This document shows, one piece after another, positions 7,499 to 16,197 of a stretch of DNA of 64,000 nt (positions are counted from its first letter, which is position 1; every line of letters begins with the position of its first letter). Under the pieces are notes generated by a model. That model worked only from the letters and a program-made list of their open reading frames with translations. It ran no database searches and was not told the DNA's origin. The stretch is from the IMG/VR virus record IMGVR_UViG_3300045971_000437, positions 1-64,000 of that record; one strand, given 5' to 3'. The position numbers and the translations under genes were made by a program. The DNA comes from a virus.

Positions 7499-10245
7499 GG
7501 ACCTATAAATGGAGCTAAGCTTAAAAGTTTAATGAAGCGCACTGATGAACTAGCGCCAACTATAAGAAAATTTCCTACTTCTGAATCTTGCCAAATAGCT
7601 AATTTGTATGCATTACCCGATCTCATATAATGAGTAAAGGTTAAAGATTTTGAGAATGAACCGTAAAAATCTTTACCATATATTATTTCTGTTTGTTCTG
7701 GTCCATCTAAAGATGAGTTTCCACCCACTGCAACTAATTTGAATTTTAGAGCTGATAGTGCACCATAAGCAAAACTATTATAATTCGAAATTCTTAAATT
7801 AACTTGTACCATATATAAGCCATCATCACCAGGATAAAAACCTACATTGCCGTCTCCATCTATAACTTCAATAATTCCAGCAGGATTTAAATTTGACGCA
7901 CCAGTCCAAAGTGCATTTGGAATTGGATTAGTAGCTTGAAGACTCGGAGCACTAGATTCTGAACCATAAGTTGGTAAATATTGATCGCCAGTAGTTTCCC
8001 AATCACAATAAATTATAGATGAACCTCCACCGGATGATGGGGCTGGTGCAGTTGAAATCCATCTCTGTTGCGCATTATTCCAAGTTAGTACATCACCCTC
8101 GAATGGTCCAGCAGTTGAATTACCATTTGGCAACACAAATAAATCTACATCACCTAAATCTTCTAAGTATGGGGTTGTCTGCTGAATAAACGTTGCTGGT
8201 AATGCTACGTGATTATCAATTGCATTATTACTTATGCTATCAATTACTAATAATCCGCTAGCATAATCATAAACTATTGTTATATCATGCATGTGCCCAG
8301 CAACATCATCTGATGATATAACAAACGTATATGTTTGCGATGTGCCATCATTTGCTGCCATTGCCAGCGTTAAATCATTTAACGTAATTATAGCAGAGTG
8401 GGAATGCGTTCCACTTGGTATACCAATCTGAAGATGGAATATTGCAGCTGTTCCATTGCCACTTGGAACAGCTGAGTTTACCCACTTCAAGCCATTAAAT
8501 GTCAATACTTGATTTGTACTTGGTAATATAATATTCGTATCAGTTAATCCGGAAAGTGCATGCGTATGTGATACATTAGCTTTTCCGTCTAGCGCATCTT
8601 GAAGACCTATCACCGCAGCAATGATATGTCCATGTACCACATTAGCTTTTCCATCTAGTGCATCTTGAAGACCTGTTGTATCAGCAATAACATGCCAATG
8701 TCCAACATCAGATTTATCATTAAGTGCAGTTTGTAAACCGGCAATGTTATTAATTACGTGGCCGTGGCCAACAAATGATTTATCATCTAAAGATGATTGC
8801 AATCCTGCAACTTCGGGAATTGAGTGACCATGTCCAATATCAGATTTGCCATTTAATGTTGTTTGTAATCCAGTAGTATCGGCAATTATGTGACTGTGAC
8901 TTAGGTCAGCCTTATTATCCAATGCGGACTGTAATCCAGAAACTTCGGGAATTGAATGCCCATGACTTATATCAGCCTTATTATCTAATGCAGTCTGTAA
9001 TCCAGATGTGTCAGTGATTATATGTCCGTGCCCAACATTAGATTTATCATTAAGCGCAGTCTGCAAGTCAGTAGTATCCGCAATGATATGCATGTGATCA
9101 ATATTGGATTTCTCTGGATGAGGATGACCAACATCGGATTTATTTGACAGTATATTTTCTATCGAAGTTATGCGCGCTATATCTGCAGCTGAAATATATC
9201 CATCTGTTGAATCATCTGCTTTATTAATTCCAATTATTGGAAAATCTGAGCTACCTGATATGCTAAGTGGTAATGTAGTTCCTACTCCACTTAACCCGGA
9301 CGATGTTACTATATCAGTGTCAGTGCTGAATAATAACAAAATACTCTGTGTTCCGACTATTATTCCGACTATAGTTTTCTTGTGAAGATTTGGTTCGACT
9401 AAAGTTACTGTTCCTGTTGATGTGCAATAAACTTTCTTTCCTATTTCGCTTGCACTCCAATTCCATTGTTCATTAGTAACAGATTTACCACCAGTAACTA
9501 AAGTCACTGCGTCATTTTGATATGCGTCAACAGTTATTAATCCTATTGGTGCCTTAGTTATTTCATCGGGGGCTTGCCCAGATGCTAGAGCTGCTCTACC
9601 ATTTAGAATATAAACTAATGAAAATTTAGGAATGTTTTCATTTGCCTGTAATACTATCTGAGCACCATCTAATTTTACCAATGACCCAGTATCAACTGAA
9701 CTTAAATCTGTATTGGTGGTTAAAAATTCGCCTTTTGAATTTTTAAATGCGCCGCCTAATCCATCTGACATTATTGTGCCAGCATCTGTTGGTGTATTTA
9801 ACCCAACCTGTGATTCAAATGGTGCTGGAATTACTGTACTACCGAATCTTAATTCACCAGCAAGAACGCGAAGAGTATTTACCCATCTAGATCCGTTAAA
9901 AACCTTCATCAAATTACTTGATGTATCCCACCACATTTGATCTATAACTTCAGCTGGCGGATTCGGAGATGTAACAGGGGATAGTGTAGTAAATGATCTT
10001 GTTACTATTCCATTAGCTTGATTTATTTCCCAATATAGATATCTTGTATCTGGACCATAAAACGGCCCCCAAGCATTTGAGACACTTCTCTGTTCAACTA
10101 TTAAGTAATCTGTATCTCCGACTGCAACAGCTGCTGTTACTGGAGTTGGGTTAACGATAATATCAATATAACGATCACCACTTAAATCCTTTAACAAGAA
10201 GCTATCTTGAGCTGAAATCAGTCCTTGTCTATATGCTATTCTCAT
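7495..10245 (-). CDS. Tail fibre protein with His-rich repeats
   Basis: This 916-residue protein has an N-terminal beta-rich region typical of phage fibres (WWDTSSNLMKVFNGSRWV). A central block holds eight 22-residue repeats of the type KxxxxHxHxIxxxxGLQxALD. The C-terminus is beta-rich and probably receptor-binding. Regular HxH pairs in trimeric fibres can bind metal along the axis, as iron-binding HxH sites do in the T4 gp37 tip. A late promoter (10277) and a terminator immediately upstream start this operon: fibre, glycosyltransferase, membrane protein. Confidence 0.85.
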   Translation of the reverse strand: MRIAYRQGLISAQDSFLLKDLSGDRYIDIIVNPTPVTAAVAVGDTDYLIVEQRSVSNAWGPFYGPDTRYLYWEINQANGIVTRSFTTLSPVTSPNPPAEVIDQMWWDTSSNLMKVFNGSRWVNTLRVLAGELRFGSTVIPAPFESQVGLNTPTDAGTIMSDGLGGAFKNSKGEFLTTNTDLSSVDTGSLVKLDGAQIVLQANENIPKFSLVYILNGRAALASGQAPDEITKAPIGLITVDAYQNDAVTLVTGGKSVTNEQWNWSASEIGKKVYCTSTGTVTLVEPNLHKKTIVGIIVGTQSILLLFSTDTDIVTSSGLSGVGTTLPLSISGSSDFPIIGINKADDSTDGYISAADIARITSIENILSNKSDVGHPHPEKSNIDHMHIIADTTDLQTALNDKSNVGHGHIITDTSGLQTALDNKADISHGHSIPEVSGLQSALDNKADLSHSHIIADTTGLQTTLNGKSDIGHGHSIPEVAGLQSSLDDKSFVGHGHVINNIAGLQTALNDKSDVGHWHVIADTTGLQDALDGKANVVHGHIIAAVIGLQDALDGKANVSHTHALSGLTDTNIILPSTNQVLTFNGLKWVNSAVPSGNGTAAIFHLQIGIPSGTHSHSAIITLNDLTLAMAANDGTSQTYTFVISSDDVAGHMHDITIVYDYASGLLVIDSISNNAIDNHVALPATFIQQTTPYLEDLGDVDLFVLPNGNSTAGPFEGDVLTWNNAQQRWISTAPAPSSGGGSSIIYCDWETTGDQYLPTYGSESSAPSLQATNPIPNALWTGASNLNPAGIIEVIDGDGNVGFYPGDDGLYMVQVNLRISNYNSFAYGALSALKFKLVAVGGNSSLDGPEQTEIIYGKDFYGSFSKSLTFTHYMRSGNAYKLAIWQDSEVGNFLIVGASSSVRFIKLLSLAPFIGP
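8584..9111 (-). repeat. Eight tandem 66-bp coding repeats (22 aa) in tail fibre
   Basis: Counted from the Lys of KSNIDHMH to the Lys of KANVSHTH, exactly eight 66-base units encode KxxxxHxHxI-(A/P)xxxGLQxxLDx. Further partial units (KSDVGHPH and KANVSHTH) flank the block. Units alternate between IIADTTGLQ-type and SIPEVxGLQ-type cores, suggesting past duplication of pairs. Confidence 0.85.
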
Positions 10246-10276
10246 TGCTTATTTCCCTGTTATTAACTATAACAAC

Positions 10277-10284
10277 TATTTATT
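10277..10284 (-). promoter_or_regulatory. Late promoter (AATAAATA)
   Basis: The minus-strand AATAAATAG box lies about 30 bases before the tail-fibre start and directly after the terminator at 10299-10328. Confidence 0.5.
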
Positions 10285-10298
10285 CCAGCACGTCAAAA

Positions 10299-10328
10299 AG
10301 GGCTGTTTAAATTTATTTAAACAGCCCT
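10299..10328 (-). terminator. Rho-independent terminator after glutaredoxin
   Basis: A perfect 14-bp stem (AGGGCTGTTTAAAT) with a 2-base loop is followed on the minus strand by TTTTTG. It separates the nrdJ-grx unit from the tail-fibre operon. Confidence 0.85.
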
Positions 10329-10345
10329 GTATTTTTAAGTTAGTA

Positions 10346-10594
10346 TTAAGCTAACAATGACATTTTTAGTGCATCAAATCCACCAATATGTTCTTCATTT
10401 TTAAATATTTGAGGAACTGTTTTAACTGATGGCAGTCTACTTTTTAGAGTTTCAACAGTAACATATTCTTTAGCAGAATCTTTAACCTGACCCACATCAA
10501 TAATAAGTTCTGAATATTCTAAATTTTTAAGCTGAAGCAAAGCTTTAGCTTGATCACAATAAGTGCAGTTTGGTTTCGAGTATATTGTATACAT
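10346..10594 (-). CDS. Glutaredoxin
   Basis: A small thioredoxin-fold protein of 82 residues with the dithiol CxxC motif CTYC near the N-terminus (IYSKPNCTYCDQAK), a cis-Pro region (TVPQIF) and the GG motif (HIGGFDAL) that bind glutathione. It would reduce the C-terminal cysteine pair of the adjacent ribonucleotide reductase. The start at 10594 is chosen because AAGGA precedes it; an in-frame ATG at 10606 lies in that ribosome site. It follows nrdJ by 26 bases. Confidence 0.9.
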   Translation of the reverse strand: MYTIYSKPNCTYCDQAKALLQLKNLEYSELIIDVGQVKDSAKEYVTVETLKSRLPSVKTVPQIFKNEEHIGGFDALKMSLLA

Positions 10595-10620
10595 AATTTC
10601 CTTCATGAAAATGTTATTTG

Positions 10621-12471
10621 TTAAAGCGCGCATCCATCGCCAGCGCAGGCAGCCTGATCTGATAAAGATGTGTTATCATCTATTTCTACTACTTTTGTTA
10701 GGTTAATTTTATGCAGATGTTTTTCCATTTCTTCGAATACTTCTTTAGTGCAATCTTCAAATGGGGCTTGAACATAAGTTCCACCATTGAAAGGCAACAC
10801 AGAAATACCTGTATAGCTATCACGATTGCTCCACATCCACGGTCTTACTAATTCCCAATCTTCTGGTTTTAGAGAAATAGTACAAGACACATTATGGAAA
10901 TTTTCTCCAGAATTGTGTCCAGCTTGTACCCATTCCAAATTGAATCGTTTAACACGTTCAAGAGTATCTAAAGCACTTTCAGTTCTCAAAATAGAACCTT
11001 CTGGAGCTTTTTGCGGGAATGACATTACAGCTTCTAGATGCGGTTTAAACTTGCAATCTTCAATGAGCTCTGGGAATTGCTTAGACATATAACCATATAG
11101 AGCTTCATTTTTACCAACACGCATTCTACGGATATAATAATCATTATGCCATGCATGAATACCAGATGAAGAACCGACAGCCAATGAAGATGTACCGGAA
11201 GGTTTAACCGTTGTTGTACGAGCGGCTGGATTAATACCAATGATTGAAGCAATACGAATATTTTCCTTGACGACTTCTTTTGCTGCTTCTTTAAGATTCA
11301 AAGCAAGTACTTTGCCAGAACCAATACCTGTCATACCAACACCAATCAATGCTTCACGACGAGTATTGTCTTGCCACTCTGGACGTAGATAATGGAAGTC
11401 TGTGTAGCCAGCTTGGAGTGTTCCAATAAAGGCAGCAGCTCTAGAGATCGCATTCAGTTCTTCTTGAGTGTTACAATCACTTACATTTGTTTCTGTTAGA
11501 TTACAGAATTGTTGATCGTGTAAAGAAATTTCTGCACAAGGATTTGTACCTAAGTTCAAATCATTTGTCCAAAAGATTCCTGGCTCACCAGCATTTGAAT
11601 CTTTGATGCGTTCCCAAAGAGCATTAAATTGATCTTCTGTAACGGAATTACGGAGTAACACAACAGAGTTATTAGCACGACCACGTTGAGGATTCAATTC
11701 CCACCATTCGCCTGACTTGCATGAAATCATATCCATGTCTGTAGCATCGAACAATGTAATTAACGCGGCACGGCGAATACCACCAGATAAAACAGCATCA
11801 GCAATGTGACACATGATATCATGAACTTCTAAAGATTTAAGTTGACGACCTTTTGCATTTGAAAATATAGAACGTAGATATTCTATACAGATACGAAGTG
11901 GATCTGGACCAGGTGCTTTACCACCAGAGGTAACAAGTCTTGCGCCTTTAGGACGAATATCTCTGAAATCAAATATCGGTTCTGCTTTACCGTTAAAATA
12001 TGCAGCAACCAAAACTTTAATTGCATCTGCCCAACCTTCAATTGAGTCACCAACTAAGAATCGACGTTTACGTTCGCTTACGCCTTGAACGACTGGTAAT
12101 TTTGAGATGTGATGATTTTGTACTGAGTATCCTAAACCAGTTCCACCAAGTAATAAAAACATGGCTTCGCTAAATACTTCAATACTGTGTGCCGCCATAA
12201 ATGCGCAGTTGAAAATTCTGTTGTTTGCTAATTCAATTGGCATTCCACCAAATTGCATTGAGCGCATTGAAGGTAAAACTTTACGTGTGTAAACATATTT
12301 CTTGTAAATCTTGCTGATTTCTTCAGCCAACATTGGGTATTTCTTGATATGCATTTCTTTATTTCTATCGCAAATTTCCTCCCAAGATTCGCGACGATTT
12401 ATTGCGGGTGAAAATTTAGCGTATTTGTTAAAGACTGTAATGTCTGAGAGAATTTTTTGTGAGATATCCAT
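10621..12471 (-). CDS. nrdJ: Adenosylcobalamin-dependent class II ribonucleotide reductase
   Basis: It reduces ribonucleotides to deoxyribonucleotides using a B12-generated thiyl radical, needing no NrdB subunit and no oxygen. The 616-residue chain has FNC (Cys89), NPCAEI (radical Cys312) and FCNLTE (Cys323). The 11-residue spacing of the last two equals Cys408-Cys419 of Lactobacillus leichmannii RTPR. The C-terminal CAGDGC (Cys609, Cys614) has the same spacing as its Cys731-Cys736 redox pair. It is about 120 residues shorter than that enzyme. No nrdB-like gene is in the window. Glutaredoxin follows in the same transcript. Activity would depend on host cobalamin. Confidence 0.88.
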   Translation of the reverse strand: MDISQKILSDITVFNKYAKFSPAINRRESWEEICDRNKEMHIKKYPMLAEEISKIYKKYVYTRKVLPSMRSMQFGGMPIELANNRIFNCAFMAAHSIEVFSEAMFLLLGGTGLGYSVQNHHISKLPVVQGVSERKRRFLVGDSIEGWADAIKVLVAAYFNGKAEPIFDFRDIRPKGARLVTSGGKAPGPDPLRICIEYLRSIFSNAKGRQLKSLEVHDIMCHIADAVLSGGIRRAALITLFDATDMDMISCKSGEWWELNPQRGRANNSVVLLRNSVTEDQFNALWERIKDSNAGEPGIFWTNDLNLGTNPCAEISLHDQQFCNLTETNVSDCNTQEELNAISRAAAFIGTLQAGYTDFHYLRPEWQDNTRREALIGVGMTGIGSGKVLALNLKEAAKEVVKENIRIASIIGINPAARTTTVKPSGTSSLAVGSSSGIHAWHNDYYIRRMRVGKNEALYGYMSKQFPELIEDCKFKPHLEAVMSFPQKAPEGSILRTESALDTLERVKRFNLEWVQAGHNSGENFHNVSCTISLKPEDWELVRPWMWSNRDSYTGISVLPFNGGTYVQAPFEDCTKEVFEEMEKHLHKINLTKVVEIDDNTSLSDQAACAGDGCAL

Positions 12472-12488
12472 TAATTTATAAAATGAGA

Positions 12489-12516
12489 AGTATAGTCTGC
12501 CGATTATTCTAGTGAA
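12489..12516 (-). promoter_or_regulatory. Possible early or middle promoter of nrdJ with overlapping hairpin
   Basis: TTCACT (12511-12516) and TATACT (12489-12494) with a 16-base spacer resemble a degenerate early promoter. A 7-bp inverted repeat ATTATTC/GAATAAT (12503-12520) overlaps the -35. There is no extended -10. The 92-base gap is too short for a cobalamin riboswitch. Confidence 0.35.
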
Positions 12517-12563
12517 TAATTTAGGGTTGTTAAATTGTTTTTATCCTATTTAGGATTTGAAAC

Positions 12564-13154
12564 TTATAGTTGTGATACAGTGAATTCCGTTACTTCGTTT
12601 ATTCTACGCATCCATCCATTTAAGAATATTCCCTGTGATGGGGTTCTTAGTACAATGTCATTATAGAATTTAGCTCTGATTTTTGATAATGATAATATTA
12701 ATTCTTTCATGTCGCAGCTATTAATTTTAGCTAGTGTGCCAGGACCAATTTGACCATCGATCTGATCTAGATTCATTCCTGCTGCTGTTTGAAGAAATTT
12801 ACAAGCACGGCCAACACCATGATTTACGCATCCATCAAAATGGATTATGTTTAATGGGTACGATAATTTATCGCTTGCACTTTTAAGATAATATTTATTA
12901 TAATAAACATCCATGGCTCCTGCTAAATTCAAGTCATGAACATTTGTTTCAGGATTAGAATTTTGTGCAATGCCATATTTAGTTTCGCCGCCTTTATCTG
13001 CTGATATGTTTACATAGCCGACTTTCTTTCGCTGCGCTGAAGTTGCTATTAAACCTGCGACTGTTTCGGGGTCTTCAGAGTTAAACCCTGCTCCAATTTC
13101 GTAAATCATTGCATGATTAAAAGCTTTTAGAAATTCAGCAGTAAACTCAGTCAT
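12564..13154 (-). CDS. Endolysin, GH108-type N-acetylmuramidase
   Basis: It degrades peptidoglycan at lysis. The 196-residue protein shows the GH108 layout: an N-terminal helix with the likely catalytic Glu (YEIGAGF, Glu19, where the family has EGG), DKGGETKYGIA at 53-63, then a C-terminal peptidoglycan-binding region of the PG_binding_3 type (VNHGVGRACKFLQ, DGQIGPGTL). There is no signal peptide, so a holin is needed. It is transcribed from a TATAAATA late promoter 35 bases upstream. Confidence 0.85.
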   Translation of the reverse strand: MTEFTAEFLKAFNHAMIYEIGAGFNSEDPETVAGLIATSAQRKKVGYVNISADKGGETKYGIAQNSNPETNVHDLNLAGAMDVYYNKYYLKSASDKLSYPLNIIHFDGCVNHGVGRACKFLQTAAGMNLDQIDGQIGPGTLAKINSCDMKELILSLSKIRAKFYNDIVLRTPSQGIFLNGWMRRINEVTEFTVSQL

Positions 13155-13188
13155 AATATCCCCATAATTTGTTATTTGATTATGGGGA

Positions 13189-13196
13189 TATTTATA
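13189..13196 (-). promoter_or_regulatory. Late promoter (TATAAATA) of endolysin
   Basis: An exact TATAAATA on the minus strand, 35 bases before the endolysin start, just past the stop of the preceding gene. Confidence 0.65.
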
Positions 13197-13227
13197 CGTT
13201 TGCCGGCGGAAATGCCATCAGGCGACA

Positions 13228-13743
13228 TCACCAGGAGACTAAATCTCCTACTACTTTTCCAGCTAAGAATTTATATAAGTCATGAGGACCGATAACAACT
13301 GATAACTGAAATTGTTTTCCTAGCCCTTGTGGAGATGGGCCGACTGGATGAACTAGTGCTGTACCTTTGCCGATCATTGGATGAACCAATGAAACATCTT
13401 CAGCATAGTCAATAACCATAACATCTAAAGTTCTTAATCGCATTTCATCTGGTGAAAAAGAATATGCTAAATGTTTAATCGTTGCACAAGATTGAATACT
13501 TACAGTATCAATTTGATAAGTCTCGAGGTCAGTTACTAGAATTTGCCAATTAGCTGGTACCCAGAATTCTGCATTATTAATTCGAACTTTGATAACCGCG
13601 CCAGAAGTTTCTTCTAAGTAAGTAATGGGAGACAACATAAAATCAACAGATGGTCCATGAAAAATCCAGTTGTGTTTTACTACGACTGGAGCAGTCAAGG
13701 AATCTATCAAATAAGGCCGACCATAGTCAGGTAAAATTTGCAT
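13228..13743 (-). CDS. Hypothetical protein, 171 aa
   Basis: A beta-rich soluble protein with no recognised motif. It lies at the end of the recombination block after uvsW. It has its own extended -10 upstream (TGATATAAT at about 13764-13772), so it may be expressed separately from uvsW. Confidence 0.65.
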   Translation of the reverse strand: MQILPDYGRPYLIDSLTAPVVVKHNWIFHGPSVDFMLSPITYLEETSGAVIKVRINNAEFWVPANWQILVTDLETYQIDTVSIQSCATIKHLAYSFSPDEMRLRTLDVMVIDYAEDVSLVHPMIGKGTALVHPVGPSPQGLGKQFQLSVVIGPHDLYKFLAGKVVGDLVSW

Positions 13744-13763
13744 TATATTTCCTTTAAAAATTT

Positions 13764-13769
13764 ATTATA
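13764..13769 (-). promoter_or_regulatory. Extended -10 promoter element
   Basis: TGATATAAT on the minus strand matches the -10 of the early promoters in this genome, but no TTTACT is found at -35. It could be a middle promoter needing an activator; a clear MotA-box match is not visible. Confidence 0.45.
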
Positions 13770-13798
13770 TCATTTTAAGAGCTAATTTAAAACTTGAG

Positions 13799-15217
13799 TC
13801 AGCCTTTAATTTTTACTGTTTGCTTTTTAAGTACAGGGTAACCCGCTTCAGTATAATGCTTCACTCGTTCCTTGTGATGTTTCTTTGCCCACTTCTGCTT
13901 AGAATGTATATCAACTACGTGAACAGCATCTTTATCGTGTCCTAATCGCAAACCACGACCAATTGATTGAATTGCTTTAATGAATGATTTGCCTGCATCA
14001 ACAAGCATCAAACAAAATATACGATCAATCGAAATACCAGTGGAAGCAATTCCAGAAGAAGCAATAACAATTAAGTCATCCTGATTTTCAAACATATCAT
14101 AATGTTCTTTCCTCAAGTCTTTCTTTGACTTACCATATAAGAACACAGCACCCTTAATAAGTGATGCAAGTTTTTCACCGAAAGGAATAGAATTCACAAG
14201 AACCAGTGTGTTCCCGTATGCTGCCGCTTTGGATATGATGAGGTCTGCAATCATTTCCATTCTAGCTGGGGATTTAGATAAAAACGCTTTCTCGGCATCA
14301 TAATCAGGAAAGTCTTCATCTACATACATTTCGTGTAACTCGATAGGATCAATTTCAACTTTAGCTAAATATCCATTTTCAATTAACCATGATGCTGGAA
14401 TCTCTTTAAGAATTGGACCAAGAGTGGCATGTAGAGTCATTCGCTCTACCTCAGGCTTAGGCATAGTTCCAGTTACACCAAAACGAAATGCTATATGTTT
14501 TCCATTATCGTTCAATAATTTTTGAGCAACTGTTGACTTTGCTCCATGCATTTCATCCCAAATTACAGCATTGAACTCTAAGAGAATAGTTGGGTTATAC
14601 TGGAGTGCTTGCCAGGTTGCTACAACATGCTGATGGTTAATATCTTTTTCTGTACCAGAATAGACACCACAATCCATTCCTAAGGATAAATACCAGTCAG
14701 CAGTTTGAGTAACAAGATCGCCAGATGGAACAATAGTAATAACTTTATTTCCCATCTCAGCATATCGCTGTGATATACCAGCAGTTATAGAAGTTTTACC
14801 TGCACCTGTACCAGCTAAAATAATACCGCAACCATTTTCGATTGCTTTGTCAACACACTCTTGTTGATATGGACGTAGTCTAAAAGGCTTTCCTCCGACT
14901 TCAACATCGCCAAATAAATCAACTTTGGTCGGAGCAGCTGGAGCAACAGTGGGTTTTCTATTATCTGTTAACTCAATATCGTAATTCCATTTATCAAGAT
15001 ATGGAATTATTTTATCTAATAGGCGAACGTATGTTTTACCGGTCTTCTCATAGAATCTTACCTTACCATCCCAACGACCCATTTTATACATAGGCATGAA
15101 AAAATAACCATCAACAAATATACCAAAATCTTTGTAAAGAGTTTCAGTATGTTCTGGGGATAGTCCAGTAAGATAACACCATACTTCATCCTTAACCGTA
15201 ATTCGGCATAAACTCAT
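13799..15217 (-). CDS. uvsW: UvsW-like recombination helicase (SF2)
   Basis: T4 UvsW unwinds and remodels branched DNA and R-loops, driving the switch to recombination-dependent replication. The 472-residue protein has an N-terminal domain of about 110 residues, then SF2 motifs: Walker A GTGAGKT (136-142), DEMH box (221-224), a GVTGTM motif III and the C-terminal QSIGRGLR motif VI. T4 UvsW has 503 residues. It overlaps uvsY by 4 bases, the same uvsY-uvsW neighbourhood as in T4. Confidence 0.9.
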   Translation of the reverse strand: MSLCRITVKDEVWCYLTGLSPEHTETLYKDFGIFVDGYFFMPMYKMGRWDGKVRFYEKTGKTYVRLLDKIIPYLDKWNYDIELTDNRKPTVAPAAPTKVDLFGDVEVGGKPFRLRPYQQECVDKAIENGCGIILAGTGAGKTSITAGISQRYAEMGNKVITIVPSGDLVTQTADWYLSLGMDCGVYSGTEKDINHQHVVATWQALQYNPTILLEFNAVIWDEMHGAKSTVAQKLLNDNGKHIAFRFGVTGTMPKPEVERMTLHATLGPILKEIPASWLIENGYLAKVEIDPIELHEMYVDEDFPDYDAEKAFLSKSPARMEMIADLIISKAAAYGNTLVLVNSIPFGEKLASLIKGAVFLYGKSKKDLRKEHYDMFENQDDLIVIASSGIASTGISIDRIFCLMLVDAGKSFIKAIQSIGRGLRLGHDKDAVHVVDIHSKQKWAKKHHKERVKHYTEAGYPVLKKQTVKIKG

Positions 15218-15678
15218 AGTATTGTTTCCTGTAATTCAGCTACACGTAACTTGGTAATATGGGATACCATCCAACCGATTTGTTTTATAGAATCAGTAAT
15301 GGATAGCATGTGGTTTTTTAACAGCGTGACTTCAATAATAATTTGATTTATTTCAACTATATCTTTTTCACCTGCAATATAAGATGTTATATCTTTAGTG
15401 GAAAGAGCGCGAGAGTATCCCTCATTATATTTTTTCCAAAGCTTAGCAACTTTTTTATCTTTTTGATTTGCGATCCAATCTTCAAGTGATTTTAATTCTT
15501 GATATGATTTATCATATGAAGCTTGGTGCTGTGGTACGGTGCGGATAATTTCTTCAAGCTTGCGCCCATCTAGATTAAAGATAGCCTCAGCTGCTTTAAT
15601 TTTCTTTTCGTATTTTGGAAGCTGATCCACTAAAATACTACCAAGATCATCTTCATTTAATGTAAGTAAAAAACTCAT
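15214..15678 (-). CDS. uvsY: UvsY-like recombination mediator
   Basis: T4 UvsY loads UvsX onto gp32-coated single strands. This helical, Lys/Glu-rich protein of 154 residues (T4: 137) carries an AxSxKDI...GEKDIVEINQ region and a C-terminal helix (HITKLRVAEL) corresponding to the T4 LSADKDVLKVD and HIQDMRAFE segments. Position next to uvsW supports the call. The start at 15678 overlaps the previous stop by 4 bases; the frame extends 10 codons further without a ribosome site. Confidence 0.75.
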   Translation of the reverse strand: MSFLLTLNEDDLGSILVDQLPKYEKKIKAAEAIFNLDGRKLEEIIRTVPQHQASYDKSYQELKSLEDWIANQKDKKVAKLWKKYNEGYSRALSTKDITSYIAGEKDIVEINQIIIEVTLLKNHMLSITDSIKQIGWMVSHITKLRVAELQETIL

Positions 15679-15977
15679 TCTGTATTTCCTCGAGCGATGC
15701 AGAAACATTCACTATCATATTCATAATCAATACATCTGTCTGTTAAGTGCTTAAAAGTTTTTAAGTCTGTATAAACCATTGGTGTTGTTGAAATGAGAAT
15801 TTCATAATGCGGATTTTGACAATAAGAATCTGTATGAACTGAATATTCAAAAGTTATTAATCCGGTATAATCTCTAGAAAGATAAATGCATGCAACTGTA
15901 GTGCTAGAATGGCTCTCATGTTTTTTAATCATGTCCAAAAGTTTGGCACGCGCACAGAGTGTAATTAAATTGTTCAT
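15675..15977 (-). CDS. Hypothetical protein, 100 aa
   Basis: A small protein with five Cys and several His and Tyr residues, no known motif. It lies just after the terminator that ends the uvsX transcript and overlaps uvsY by 4 bases, so it leads the uvsY-uvsW unit. The promoter for this unit is not obvious. Confidence 0.65.
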   Translation of the reverse strand: MNNLITLCARAKLLDMIKKHESHSSTTVACIYLSRDYTGLITFEYSVHTDSYCQNPHYEILISTTPMVYTDLKTFKHLTDRCIDYEYDSECFCIARGNTE

Positions 15978-15989
15978 TTGAAATAAAAG

Positions 15990-16019
15990 AAGTGGCGTAT
16001 AAATTATTATACACCACTT
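15990..16019 (-). terminator. Terminator after uvsX unit
   Basis: A 13-bp stem (one G-U in RNA), 4-base loop ATTA, followed on the minus strand by CTTCTTTTATTT. Confidence 0.8.
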
Positions 16020-16029
16020 TGGTTAAAAA

Positions 16030-16194
16030 TTAATCTGTGACCAGACTAATTGAATCAATAACTTCTTTGAGTTTTTGATTTAGCTTGCGCGGGGATACGA
16101 TTACCTCTGTACATATACCTACAACTTCACCTTTAAAGGTTGGATATGTAAGAATGAAACCGCCGGTTACTACCTTGATAGTAATTTGATCCAT
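16030..16194 (-). CDS. Small hypothetical protein downstream of uvsX, 54 aa
   Basis: ATG at 16194 to TAA at 16030 encodes MDQITIKVVTGGFILTYPTF and further residues, 54 in all. AGGAGT lies just upstream of the start, and the gene begins 3 bases after the uvsX stop. It ends just before a strong terminator, so it is the last gene of the uvsX transcript. No family is recognised. Confidence 0.7.
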   Translation of the reverse strand: MDQITIKVVTGGFILTYPTFKGEVVGICTEVIVSPRKLNQKLKEVIDSISLVTD

Positions 16195-16197
16195 AGG

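Noticed and set aside
8584-9111. CRISPR-like regular repeats
   Set aside because: The 66-bp units are in frame, diverge at wobble positions and encode a 22-residue protein repeat; there are no unique spacers between short identical repeats.
12472-12563. Cobalamin riboswitch upstream of the B12-dependent reductase
   Set aside because: The gap is only 92 bases and shows just a 7-bp hairpin; a cobalamin riboswitch is about 200 bases with a B12 box, which I do not see.
13201-13227. Strong terminator after the 171-aa gene
   Set aside because: The GC-rich stretch has only short, imperfect stems and no U-tract.
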